DNA from: MR-S7 sp000400995 | GTDB lineage: Bacteria > Pseudomonadota > Gammaproteobacteria > Burkholderiales > Burkholderiaceae_C | Direction: 5' to 3' | Assembly (NCBI RefSeq): GCF_045291395.1 | Contig: NZ_CP152342.1 | Coordinates: 3,038,001 to 3,102,000 of the forward strand | DNA: 64,000 nt | Program-made: the position numbers and the translations under genes | Shown here: one piece after another, positions 9,701 through 17,211 of the stretch | Position numbering within the stretch: position 1 is the stretch's first letter | How the letters are laid out: each line of letters starts with the position of its first letter | The notes under the pieces: generated by a model | Told to the model about the DNA's origin: nothing | Databases searched by the model: none | What the model saw: only the letters and a program-made list of their open reading frames with translations

Positions 9701-10523
9701 CCGGGGCGATCAGGCGCACGCGGATGCTGTCGCCGGTTTTGACGATGGCCTCGCTCACCCAGGGGCCGGCGTTCACGCTCAAGCGCCCGCTGCTGATGCG
9801 CACGCCGCCCCAGGCGGTGGTGCCCGCCGGGCTGGCGAGCGTGATGGGGGCGAAAACGTAGGGCTGGCCCGCCACCCCCGTGGCCGGGGCCACGGCAGGC
9901 AGGGCGCTGAACGGCTGGCCGCCGCGCACCACGCGGACTTCTTCGGTGCCGGCAGTGCTCAGCATCTGGCCGGTCGGGTTGCCGGGGTCGGCCCGCCAGG
10001 CCGCGCTGGTCGATGCGGGGTCGGGCGAGGCGGTCCAGAAGGTGTTGCGGATGCCGCCACCGCTGTCGCTTGGCAGTACCTCCGTGTTGAGGGCGATGTC
10101 GGGTGATGTGGCGGTGCAGCCGGTCATCAGCGCGCTGTATTCCGTGGCGTAGGGCAGCCGCCAGGCGCCACCCTGCAGGTGATTGGGGCTGATGCTGACG
10201 TTTAGGCCCCAATTGACGTTGTTGTAGAAGGGCGCGGGCAGCAGCCCTGCGCGGCCGGTGTCGTGGTCGGCCCATTCCACCCAGATTTTCTGGAAGTTGC
10301 TCGTGGGGTACTGGGCGTTGCACTTGCCGTTGTCGAACGTGGCGCCCTCGATGCAGCGCGACCAGACCAGCCCAGTCTCCCAGTGCATGGCGCTGGGGCG
10401 GCCCTCGGCCTCGCCCACGATGTAGTTGCTGGTGGCGTTGGGGCCGGTGCAGGTCTGGGCCAGCGCGGCGGCGGGCAGCGCCAGGCTGGCAGCGAGAAGG
10501 GGGGCGAGGATGGAGTGCTTCAT
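6729..10523 (-). CDS. Large IPTL-CTERM surface protein with DUF1566-like and parallel beta-helix domains
   Basis: 1264 residues from ATG 10523 (MKHSILAPLLAASLALPAAALAQ, a signal peptide); an ATG 30 nt further upstream would sit inside palindromic repeat copy 6 and is less likely. The N-terminal third has the Trp/Arg-rich pattern of DUF1566/Lcl domains (GLVWSRC, GGAWRLPYATEYSAL, TFWTASP). Residues ~380-720 are a right-handed beta-helix rich in GGA(I/L)YN turns (NSSAGGDGGAIYNLGEGG). Then come InlB B-type repeats (HTFTGWSGACSGTGTC, ITASPAGNLSCAP), a choice-of-anchor U-like domain (DGQQGDDDWTPNGEIADP) and the tail IPTLGEWG-hydrophobic-RRR. It is divergent from the RR/HK pair at 10690, repeating the arrangement at 333-6168. 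Likely an anchored surface protein or adhesin; function unproven. Confidence 0.87.
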   Translation of the reverse strand: MKHSILAPLLAASLALPAAALAQTCTGPNATSNYIVGEAEGRPSAMHWETGLVWSRCIEGATFDNGKCNAQYPTSNFQKIWVEWADHDTGRAGLLPAPFYNNVNWGLNVSISPNHLQGGAWRLPYATEYSALMTGCTATSPDIALNTEVLPSDSGGGIRNTFWTASPDPASTSAAWRADPGNPTGQMLSTAGTEEVRVVRGGQPFSALPAVAPATGVAGQPYVFAPITLASPAGTTAWGGVRISSGRLSVNAGPWVSEAIVKTGDSIRVRLIAPANGAAGVTLTLRSGETTGTTADGANGGQEATVMHEETASFSITATGTFTPRACRVTPTGTGDGTGWAQAASLADALADFSCSEVWLQRTNASGGPFYVPPSARGFAVERNVKLYGGFVGTEATRAERPDPVSPTQTTLDGNGHGRVLYLDGSLGTPLDDTLIDGIYLAMGLAAGPGANGGALYCNGAGAGSVCSPQLNRVHIDGSGADGHGGSLFNDASRGGTSSPVLTNVVIRNSSAGGDGGAIYNLGEGGTSSPVLRNVYFENTHALGGSGGAVYNLARGSGGVSSPVIEQASFNGNSAAEYGGAIFSGVEGGGTSRMEVRNATFSANRSASGQPGGAIAIVGVGGDASVDVAHATFVNNMSGVSSNALFTQGGDVRVVNSVLWGTPTAQRAQAITFFTGSTTITDSLIQDGCAGGNQAPMGGSATCPGVTRAADPQLGALDANGMDGYPILYGYLPGPSSQLLDAVACPVSADQRGIARPQGAGCDIGALERRGTVALAVTLSGSGTGTVAGATSACATGTCSYDYPGEGSAQTVALTASPAVGHTFTGWSGACSGTGTCTVTMNQARTVGAAFAGPATYTVGGTASGLAGAGLVLQNNGGDNLLVPGNGPFTFNTPVAQGGAYSVTVHTQPAGRTCTVTNGSGTASANVTSVQAVCAANTYAITASPAGNLSCAPASVAHGGTAHCVANPPVGQVTQGISGCNGTATGVGVNTYATGPVTSACTVTATFAPPPAHTLGGTVTGLTGGGLVLHNGGEDLPVPASGPFAFTQPVADGGSYAVTIAAQPTGQRCTVANASGSNVTANVGNVQVACAPYFEGTTVPASGLGGTGSATFTGGGPACRFDLGATGFEAAPATPLPGRTLPQGVLRVKLVGCTAAVAMEVTWPEPVAGYTKHGLAASGDTQPSYFAPAGLAISGRTVRFTLTDGQQGDDDWTPNGEIADPSGPTALAGGPGGAQPIPTLGEWGVALLSALLGLLALRRRAGRV

Positions 10524-10575
10524 GTTTGATAGCTGCTTGCGCTTGTCCACCAAGCGCTGGAGGCCAAAAACACCT
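10524..10575. repeat. Interspersed palindromic repeat, copy 6
   Basis: One of the best copies: TTTGATAGCTGCTTGCGCTTG, loop TCCAC, CAAGCGCTGGAGGCCAAAAA, CACCTT. It is immediately next to the start codon of the surface-protein gene, so the 5' leader of that mRNA is the repeat and no good Shine-Dalgarno is visible. Confidence 0.92.
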
Positions 10576-10634
10576 TGAAACGAATCGCAAGGTCTTGATG
10601 CACGGCAAGGCTACGCAGCGCGCCGCCGCCCGTC

Positions 10635-10654
10635 TGTCCCCCTTTCGGGCGACA
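10635..10654. promoter_or_regulatory. Candidate operator, imperfect inverted repeat TGTCCC...GGGCGACA
   Basis: Ends 36 bp before the response-regulator start. It corresponds in place and partly in sequence (GGG-GACATG) to the inverted repeat in front of the paralogous regulator at 3518-3537. Inferred regulator site. Confidence 0.35.
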
Positions 10655-10689
10655 TGGCGCGCGGCGGGGGCTGTGGCAGCATCGGGCGC

Positions 10690-11364
10690 ATGACCCCAGA
10701 AACCATCCGCGTGGCCGTGGTGGAGGACGACGGCGCCTGCCGCACGGCGCTGGCCCATGCGCTGCAGGCCGCACCCGACATGCGCGTGCAATGGCTGGCC
10801 GCCAGCCGCGCCGAGGCGCTGGAGCATCTGGACGCGGACTTGCCGCTGGACGTGCTGCTGCTCGACCTGGGCCTGCCCGACGGCAGCGGGCTCGACGTGC
10901 TGGCCGCGCTGCGCCGGCGCTGGCCCCAGGCGGCGGCGATGGTCAGCACCATCTTCGGCGACGAGGCGCACGTGCTGGGCGCCATCGAGGCCGGGGCCAT
11001 GGGCTATCTGCTCAAGGACCTGCCGCCCCAGGCCGTGCTGCAGGAGGTGCGCGGCCTGCACGCGGGCGGCAGCCCCATCAACCCGCTGGTGGCGCGCAAG
11101 CTGCTGGTGCTGCGCCAGTGGAAGGACGCGATGCCACCCGCACAGCAGCCCACCCCGGCGCTGGCGGAGGCCGCCCCGTCCGCGCGCGAGGCCGAGCTGC
11201 TGCGCCTGGTGGCGCGCGGCCACACGCTCGACGAGGTGGCGCAGGCCATGGGCGTGACGCGCCACACGGTGCGCACCTTCGTGCGGCGGGTGTATGCCAA
11301 GCTGCAGGTCACGACGCGGGCCGAGGCCGTCTCCGCCGCGCTGCGCCAAGGCTGGCTGGAATGA
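10690..11364 (+). CDS. NarL/LuxR-family two-component response regulator
   Basis: 224 residues from ATG 10690 (TPETIRVAVVEDDGACR). The receiver shows the acidic pair (EDD), the phospho-acceptor in LLLDLGLPDGSG, the Ser/Thr in VSTIFGDEAH and the Lys in GYLLKDLPPQ. A Pro/Ala linker (about 140-155) leads to a LuxR-type HTH (SAREAELLRLVARGHTLDEV...GVTRHTVRTFVRRVYAKL). The stop overlaps the kinase start (ATGA), indicating translational coupling. It is the intact counterpart of the broken regulator at 3575. The nearest likely target is the divergent surface-protein gene at 10523. Confidence 0.9.
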   Translation: MTPETIRVAVVEDDGACRTALAHALQAAPDMRVQWLAASRAEALEHLDADLPLDVLLLDLGLPDGSGLDVLAALRRRWPQAAAMVSTIFGDEAHVLGAIEAGAMGYLLKDLPPQAVLQEVRGLHAGGSPINPLVARKLLVLRQWKDAMPPAQQPTPALAEAAPSAREAELLRLVARGHTLDEVAQAMGVTRHTVRTFVRRVYAKLQVTTRAEAVSAALRQGWLE

Positions 11365-13297
11365 AGCCAAATCGACCTCTAGCGCTTATCCAACAAGCGC
11401 TGACAGCTCTCATTTTGATAGTCTCCGCGCCCCTGCTCCAGGCCGAGCCCGCGCACCTGGCGCAGGCGCAGCTCTGGCGCTCGCCCAGCACCGCCTGGGC
11501 GCCGCCGCCGTCGCTGGCGGCGGCGGACGACGCGGTGCTGGCCGCCGCCACGCCCTGGCAGCCGGTGGCGCTGCCGTATGCACGCGAGCGCCGCACCCCT
11601 CGGCCACGCCGGGCGACGGCACGCCGCCCCAGGTCTGGTGGCTGCGCATGCAGGTGCCCGCCGATGCGCTGGCGCCCACGCCGCAGGGGCCGCGCCTCTA
11701 TATCCCGCGCTGGCACACGCTGGGCAACGCGGCGGTTTACGTCGATGGGCGGCTGGCCTGGCAATCGCGTGGCAGCCGGGTGCTGGTCAGCTTCAACCAG
11801 CCGGTGTGGCTGGACCTGGGCGGCGATGTGCGCCCCGGCCAGCTGCTCACCGTGCACGTGCGCATGGCCGGCGCCCAGGACGCGGGCGGCGCGCTCTCGT
11901 CCCTGTGGGCCGGCCCGGCCGAGGAACTGCGCGCCAGTTGGCGCCTGCGCAGCCTGCTGCAGAGCGACCTGCTGGCCTACGTGCGCGGCGCCAACCTGGT
12001 GCTGGGCGTGCTGGCGCTGGCCGTGTGGCTGGCGCGCCGCCGCCAGGGGGAGACGGGCTACCTGCTGTTCTTCCTGATGTCGCTCTCGCACGTATTCGCC
12101 ACCAGCTTCTTCCTGGTCGATGCCGAGGGCTTCGGCCTGGATGACGGCTGGTTCGCCTGGATGACCATGGCCGGTTCGCTGAGCGCATCGACCTGCGCGT
12201 TCCTGCTGCTGTGCCGCATCCAGGGCCGAAGCTACCCGCGCCTGGCGCGCGCGCTGCTGCTGTACGTGGCCATCGCCGCGCTGGTGCTGCTGCCGCTGTG
12301 GAGCCCGCCGCACGGCGCCATGCTGCCGCTGCTGCGGCTGGTGCAGATCCCGGCCGCCCTGCCGCTGGTGGGTGCGGCCGTGGCGGGCGCATGGCGCCTG
12401 CGCGCCTGGCCGCACGTGCTGCTGGCGATGCTGATGGTGTTGCTGTTCCCGCTGTGGCTGCACGACTTGGCGATGCAGAGCTTCCGGGTGAGCGCCGAGC
12501 ACATCTACGCCACGCCGTACCTGTACGTGGGCGTGATCGCCATGTTCCTCAGCGCCGCCTTCCTGCGCTACCAGCAGGCCGCGCACGAGGCCGCGCAGGC
12601 CCACGCCGTGCTGGCCGAGCGCCTGGCCGCGCAGGAGCGCGAGCTGGGCCTGGCCCATGAGCGCCTGCGCGCCGCCGAGCGCGAGCAGACGCTGATGCAC
12701 GAGCGCCAGCGCCTCATGCGCGAGATGCACGACGGCGTGGGCTCGTCGCTCATGAGCGCGCTGCGCGTAGTGCAGCACGGCCAGGCCGGGGTGGACGTGG
12801 CCCAGGTGCTCAAGGAGTGCATCGACGACCTGAAGATCTCCATCGACTCGCTCGAACCCGTTCATGCCGACCTGCTGGCCCTGCTGGCGGGCCTGCGCTT
12901 TCGCCTGGAGCAGCGCCTGGGCGAGGCCGGCATCGCCCTGCACTGGCGCACCAGCGACGTCCCGCTCCTGCCCTGGCTGGACGCGCAAAGCGCGCTGCAC
13001 GTGCTGCGCATCCTGCAGGAAGTGCTGACCAACATCGTCAAGCACAGCGGCGCCACCGCCATCACCGTGGGGACCGGAGTGCAGGACGGCGGCGTGTGCG
13101 TGCGCGTGCACGACAACGGCCGCCCCTTCGCGCCGCCCGACGCCCCGCCCCCCGGCCGCCGGGGCCTGGGCAACGTGCGCGCCCGCGCCCAGGCTCTCGG
13201 CGGGCGCTGCGCCTGGGAGCCCGGCGCGCACGGCACGGCGTTCGTCCTCTGGCTGCCACAGCACGCTCCGGGCCGTGGCACGCCGGCAACAGGCTGA
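11361..13297 (+). pseudogene. 7TM sensor histidine kinase, single-base frameshift in CCCC at 11596-11599
   Basis: Starts at ATG 11361 overlapping the regulator stop. The N-terminus (MKPNRPLALIQQALTALILI) is a signal peptide read out of palindromic repeat copy 7. The frame breaks in a C4 run at 11596-11599; adding one C restores SATPGDGTPPQVWWLRM and the periplasmic beta-sandwich. After this come seven membrane helices, a coiled coil, the His box RLMREMHDGVGSSLMSAL, and an ATPase domain (EVLTNIVKHSGATAIT, GRRGLGNVRARAQAL). It is about 65-70% like the kinase at 4217 by eye. Partner: the regulator at 10690. Because the loss is in a homopolymer it could be a sequencing error. Confidence 0.8.
11367..11421. 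repeat. Interspersed palindromic repeat, copy 7 (coding)
   Basis: CCTCTAGCGCTTATC, CAACAAGCGCTGACAGCTCT, CATTTTGATAG. It encodes the h-region of the kinase signal peptide; the same relation holds for copy 3 in the paralogous kinase. Confidence 0.8.
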
Positions 13298-13358
13298 CGC
13301 AATTTGTGTGCTTTTTGCACCTGGACGCATGCGCCCCGGCGTTCCTGAGCTATTAAAC

Positions 13359-13387
13359 TTGTAGCAAAAGAGTTTCCCGGCTATAGT
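13359..13387 (+). promoter_or_regulatory. Candidate sigma-70 promoter
   Basis: TTGTAG (13359-13364), a 17-bp spacer and TATAGT (13382-13387) lie 65 bp before the HxlR-like gene. Confidence 0.5.
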
Positions 13388-13451
13388 CCGGTGCATCCCT
13401 GGGCCGGCCCCCTCGCCTGCCCGCTCTACAACAGCGAAAGGAGAAGCGTTC

Positions 13452-13757
13452 ATGAGCTCCAAGGAAAACGCCGCCGTCAACCAGCTCTTCGAAAAACTCG
13501 AATGCCGCTATGCGCTGCGCGTGCTGTGGGCCCTGCGCGACGGCCACCCGCAAACCTTCCGCCTGCTGCAGGACAGCGTGGGCGGCATCACGCCCAACAC
13601 GCTGAACACCCGCATCAAGGAACTGCGCGAATGCGGCCTGCTCGACCATGGCAGCGACGGCTACACCGTCACGCCCGTGGGGCAGGACCTGCTCAAGCGC
13701 CTGTCCGACGTGCAGGCCTTCGCCACCCGCTGGTCGGCGGCGCGCGCCAAGAAATAA
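13452..13757 (+). CDS. HxlR-like winged-helix transcriptional regulator
   Basis: 101 residues with a good ribosome site (AAAGGAG) 8-9 nt before the ATG. The sequence ENAAVNQLFEKLECRYALRVLWAL followed by FRLLQDSVGGITPNTLNTRIKEL and LRECGLLDHGSDGYTVTP is the winged-helix layout of HxlR/PadR-like regulators (recognition helix around ITPNTLNTRI, wing around GSDGYTVTP). The conserved N-terminal Cys of redox-sensing HxlR proteins is not in the usual place; one Cys is present at LECRY. It stands alone upstream of an FKBP gene. Its target and inducer are unknown. Confidence 0.8.
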   Translation: MSSKENAAVNQLFEKLECRYALRVLWALRDGHPQTFRLLQDSVGGITPNTLNTRIKELRECGLLDHGSDGYTVTPVGQDLLKRLSDVQAFATRWSAARAKK

Positions 13758-13803
13758 ACCGGCTCCGCACGGATTCCCCGCCAACGGCCCGCCTGAGCGC
13801 GGG

Positions 13804-13866
13804 TTTTGGTCTTTTTGGGCTCCAGCGCTTGATGGACAAGCGCAAGCAGCTCTCTTCTTCATAGCA
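13804..13866. repeat. Interspersed palindromic repeat, copy 8
   Basis: TTTTGGTCTTTTTGGGCTCC, AGCGCTTGATGGACAAGCGC, AAGCAGCT, CTTCATAGC. It lies in the 5' leader of the FKBP gene, ending about 16 nt before its ATG. Confidence 0.88.
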
Positions 13867-13881
13867 TTTCAGGAAACCGCC

Positions 13882-14238
13882 ATGGCACTGACCACCACCC
13901 CCTCCGGCCTGCAGTACGAAGACACCGTCACCGGCGAAGGCGCGCAAGCCGCCGCCGGCCAGTCGGTGCGCGTGCACTACACGGGCTGGCTGTACAACGA
14001 CGGCCAGCAGGGCGCCAAGTTCGACTCCAGCCGCGACCGCAACGACCCCTTCGAGTTCCCCCTGGGCGCGGGCATGGTCATCAAGGGCTGGGACGAGGGC
14101 GTGCAGGGCATGAAGATCGGCGGTCAGCGCACGCTCATCATCCCCGCGTCCCTGGGCTACGGCGCACGCGGCGCGGGCGGCGTGATCCCGCCGAACGCCA
14201 CGCTCAAGTTCGACGTGGAGCTGCTGGCGGTGGGCTGA
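13882..14238 (+). CDS. FKBP-type peptidyl-prolyl cis-trans isomerase
   Basis: 118 residues, a single FKBP domain without signal peptide or chaperone insert, so cytoplasmic. Family signatures: VRVHYTGWLYNDG at the first strands, FDSSRDRNDPFEFPLGAGMVI (the hydrophobic pocket with Phe/Asp), IKGWDEGVQGMKIGGQR, the LGYGARG loop and IPPNATLKFDVELL at the end. The length equals that of the short FKBP class. A GGAA-type ribosome site precedes ATG 13882. It is followed by a strong hairpin terminator. Catalyses proline isomerisation during protein folding. Confidence 0.93.
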   Translation: MALTTTPSGLQYEDTVTGEGAQAAAGQSVRVHYTGWLYNDGQQGAKFDSSRDRNDPFEFPLGAGMVIKGWDEGVQGMKIGGQRTLIIPASLGYGARGAGGVIPPNATLKFDVELLAVG

Positions 14239-14260
14239 TCCCCTTCCCGCCCCAATGACG

Positions 14261-14285
14261 AAGCGGCCCGGGGGCCGCTTTTTTC
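14261..14285 (+). terminator. Rho-independent terminator of the FKBP gene
   Basis: Perfect stem AAGCGGCCC/GGGCCGCTT followed by a T-rich tail, 23 bp after the FKBP stop codon. It also precedes the 3' end of the convergent unknown gene. Confidence 0.9.
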
Positions 14286-14297
14286 GTTGGGGTGCCG

Positions 14298-14765
14298 TCA
14301 GGCGAACAGCGCTTGCTCCAGCCGCGCGTACTTGGCGTCGCCCACCGCATCACGGATCTTGGGCGCCAGCGCGGCCAGTTCCTCGTAGCCCGTCGTGCCC
14401 TCCACCGCCAGGTTCAGCCGGAAGCCGCGCAGGCCCATGCCGGCGGTGAGTTCTGTGGCGACGGGGTAGGCGTCCTGGTAGCGCTCCTTGGGAGAACGCC
14501 CGCTGCCCTCCCCCGCCGCGGCGGCCGCGGCTGGCGGAGCTATCTCGGCAGCGGCCGCGCCGCCGGAGGCCGAGGCCAGCAGGCCCTGGTCGATCATGGC
14601 CTGCACGTCCTCGCGCGTGATGCCCATGGCCGCCGTGGCGGACAGCACGTCATCGGTGCTGCGCTTGCCGTCGAACAGGATGAAGGCCGAGCGCTGGCGC
14701 GGGGTGAGGCTGCCGTGCCGGTCCTTGAGGGCCTGCTGGCCGGCGGAGGTCTTGACCAGTGTCAT
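14298..14765 (-). CDS. Hypothetical protein, all-helical with Ala-rich linker
   Basis: 155 residues. Not recognised as a characterised family. An N-terminal part (LTPRQRSAFILFDGKRSTDDVL...GITREDVQAMIDQGLL) has the spacing of a small winged-helix-like fold. An Ala/Gly-rich linker (about 70-95) and a C-terminal helical segment (YPVATELTAGMGLRGFRLNL...IRDAVGDAKYARLEQAL) follow. There is no signal peptide or membrane segment, so it is probably cytoplasmic. Related proteins of this build occur as hypothetical proteins in Burkholderiales, as far as I recall. Start chosen at ATG 14765; upstream codons give no further good start. Confidence 0.65.
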   Translation of the reverse strand: MTLVKTSAGQQALKDRHGSLTPRQRSAFILFDGKRSTDDVLSATAAMGITREDVQAMIDQGLLASASGGAAAAEIAPPAAAAAAGEGSGRSPKERYQDAYPVATELTAGMGLRGFRLNLAVEGTTGYEELAALAPKIRDAVGDAKYARLEQALFA

Positions 14766-14840
14766 GGCTTTCCGTGGGCGTTGCGTTGGGCTGCGAGCAT
14801 GGCACGCACGAGCGCTCACCGGTATCGGGGTTTGTCCATA

Positions 14841-15108
14841 AGAGCGTGTTCAAGGCCTTTGCGTGGTGCCCGTTGCCCCGCAATGGCAGTGGCTGCTAGG
14901 CGCAAACCGCAGCCGGGCTGGTAGCCCGGCGAGGATTTGCAACGCCGCAGCCGCTGCCATTGCGGGGCAACCCTTCGGGCAAGGCAGCAAACCGCCGCAC
15001 TCGTCGTTGCCCGCCTTGTCCAGGCCACCAGCATGGCCTGCGGCGGACGCCTAGATTGCGGCGGTTTGCTGCCTTGCGGGCACCACGCAAAGGCCTTGAA
15101 CACGCTCT
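14841..15108. mobile_element. MITE-like element with perfect 31-bp terminal inverted repeats
   Basis: Left end 14841-14871 (AGAGCGTGTTCAAGG...) and right end 15078-15108 are perfect reverse complements over 31 bp. Inside are two further inverted-repeat pairs: GTTGCCCCGCAATGGCAG with CTGCCATTGCGGGGCAAC, and GGCAGCAAACCGCCGCA with its counterpart near 15058-15073. There is no coding potential. It lies 4 bp from the stop codon of the symporter gene. A non-autonomous transposable element or a compound terminator hairpin are the two readings. No clear target duplication is visible. Confidence 0.8.
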
Positions 15109-15111
15109 AGG

Positions 15112-17211
15112 TTACAGCTCGGAGCGCACGCGGGGTTGCGCCGGCGCAGGGCGCGTGTACCAGCTCACGAGCCAGGCCGTGGCGAACCCCGCGGGCACGC
15201 CGAACACGCCCGCAGAAATGGGCTGGATGCCGAACCACAGCCCGTCCGCCCAGAGCCATGCAGGCAGCAGGGCCCGCAGCGCATCCACGTGCGAGAGCAT
15301 GTAGTACACGGTGACCGACAGCCCGGTGAGCATGCCCGCCACCGCGCCCTGGCGGGTGGTGCCACGCCAGAAGATGCCCAGCACCATGGCCGGCACGAAG
15401 GCCGAGGCGGCGATGGAGAACGAGGCCGACACCATGGGCAGGATCTCCGACGGCTTGAGCGCGGCGACGAACGCGGCCGACAAAGCCACGGTGAGCAGCG
15501 TGAACTTGGTGAGGATCACGCGCTGCTCGGGCGAGGCCTTGCGGCGCGTTTCCTGGAAGTACAGGTCGCGCACCAGCGCATTGCTGATGGTGAGCAGCAG
15601 GCCGTCGGCCGTGGACAGCGCCGCCGCCAGCCCGCCCGCGGCCACGAGGCCGGAGATCACGTAGGGCAACCCGCCGATCTCGGGCGTGGCGAGCATGATG
15701 AGGTCGGAGCCGAAGTGGATCTCGCCGAACTGCACGATGCCGTCGCCGTTCACGTCCTCGACGGACAGCAGCGAGGCATCCACGCGCGACCACTGGGCCA
15801 TCCAGTTGGGCAGCTCGCCGAAGCTGCTGCCCACGAGGTTGTTCATGACCTCGAACTTCACCAGCACGGCCAGCGCCGGCGCGCTCAGGTACAGGAGCGC
15901 GATGAAGAACAGCGACCACGCCACCGAGGTGCGCGCGCCCGCCACCGTGGGCACGGTGTAGTAGCGCGTGAGCAGGTGCGGCAGGCCGGCGGTGCCGACC
16001 ATGAGGCAGAACATCAGCGCCAGGAAGTTGCGCCGCGCGTCGTCGAACGTGCGCTGCTCCTCGGGCGTGCCCTGCGGGTCACCGGCGAAGGCCTGGCTGT
16101 GGCGCGGCAGGCCGCCCAGGGCGCGGGCGCGCTCCAGGTTCTCGCGCATCTCGCGCGTCCAGCGTTCGCGCGCGGCCGCCTCGTCGCGCGGCATGGAAAC
16201 CAGCTCGCGGCTGGCGGCGACGATCAGGCCCACGTCGGCGTTCTGCGCGCGCAGCCGCTGGATACGCTCGCGCGCGGCATCGCGCTCGCGCGCCAGCGCG
16301 GCAGGCACGTCGTTGAGCCGCGCCTCGTATTCGCTGGCGCGCCGCAGGTAGGCGGCGACGACCTGGTGCTCGGCCGGCGCATCGTACAGCGTGTCCTCCA
16401 GCTCGGCGATCTTGCCCAGCTGCGCACCGAACACCACCGGCGCGAGCGGGTTGCCCAGTTGCTTGTAGGCCAGCCAGGACACGGGAATCAGGAACGCCAG
16501 CAGGATCACGATGTACTGCGCCACCTGCGTCCAGGTGATGGCGCGCATGCCGCCCAGGAACGAGCACAGCAGCACCCCGCCCAGGCCGAGCATGATGCCG
16601 ATCTCGAACTGCACGCCCGTGAGGCGCGAGGCGATGAGCCCCACGCCGTAGATCTGCGCCACCACGTAGGTGAAGGAGCACAGCACGGCCGCCAGCGCGG
16701 CGATGATGCGCGGCCCGCGACCGCCGAAGCGCACCTGGAAGAAGTCGGGAATGGTGTAGAGGTTCATCGCCCGCAGGTGCGGCGCGATCAGCACGGCCAC
16801 GAGCACGAAGCCCCCCGTCCAGCCGAGCAGGTAGGCCAGGCCGCCCGGCTGCCCGCTGGTGCCCGAGAAGCCCTGCAGGTAGAGCGCGCCCGACAGGCTG
16901 ATGAAGGATGCGGCGCTCATCCAGTCCGCCGCGGCGGCCATGCCGTTGTAGAGCGGCGGGATGCGCCGGCCGGCGACGTAGTACTCGTCGGGGTCGGTGG
17001 TGCGGCCATACACGCCGATGCCGGCATAGGCCATCACGGTGAGGAACAGGAAGATGGGGCCGATCCAGTGGCGCGACAGGCCGCGCTGCTCGGCCCAGGC
17101 CATCAGCGCCAGAAAGCCCAGCAGGCCGGCGACGTACAGCGCCAGGATGCGGTTCAGGCGCCCGACATAGGAGCGGCCCGCGCCAGGGCCGGCCCCGCCG
17201 CGCTCAGGCAT
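15112..17211 (-). CDS. Sodium:solute symporter, large subunit (SSS family, VC_2705-type)
   Basis: 699 residues with 13 or so predicted membrane helices. The N-terminal part shows the SSS sodium-binding core (YVAGRRIPPLYNGMAAAADWMSAASF, then GFVLVAVLIAPHLR and YTIPDFFQVRFG). A charged, coiled-coil-like cytoplasmic insert of about 110 residues (around 280-390) is typical of the large VC_2705 subfamily and absent from PutP/ActP. The C-terminal half has GLVAAGGLAAALSTADGLLLTISNALVRD. The gene start overlaps the stop of the small subunit by 8 nt, so the two form an operon. It probably imports a small carboxylate (acetate-like) with sodium at the inner membrane; the substrate is inferred. Confidence 0.9.
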   Translation of the reverse strand: MPERGGAGPGAGRSYVGRLNRILALYVAGLLGFLALMAWAEQRGLSRHWIGPIFLFLTVMAYAGIGVYGRTTDPDEYYVAGRRIPPLYNGMAAAADWMSAASFISLSGALYLQGFSGTSGQPGGLAYLLGWTGGFVLVAVLIAPHLRAMNLYTIPDFFQVRFGGRGPRIIAALAAVLCSFTYVVAQIYGVGLIASRLTGVQFEIGIMLGLGGVLLCSFLGGMRAITWTQVAQYIVILLAFLIPVSWLAYKQLGNPLAPVVFGAQLGKIAELEDTLYDAPAEHQVVAAYLRRASEYEARLNDVPAALARERDAARERIQRLRAQNADVGLIVAASRELVSMPRDEAAARERWTREMRENLERARALGGLPRHSQAFAGDPQGTPEEQRTFDDARRNFLALMFCLMVGTAGLPHLLTRYYTVPTVAGARTSVAWSLFFIALLYLSAPALAVLVKFEVMNNLVGSSFGELPNWMAQWSRVDASLLSVEDVNGDGIVQFGEIHFGSDLIMLATPEIGGLPYVISGLVAAGGLAAALSTADGLLLTISNALVRDLYFQETRRKASPEQRVILTKFTLLTVALSAAFVAALKPSEILPMVSASFSIAASAFVPAMVLGIFWRGTTRQGAVAGMLTGLSVTVYYMLSHVDALRALLPAWLWADGLWFGIQPISAGVFGVPAGFATAWLVSWYTRPAPAQPRVRSEL

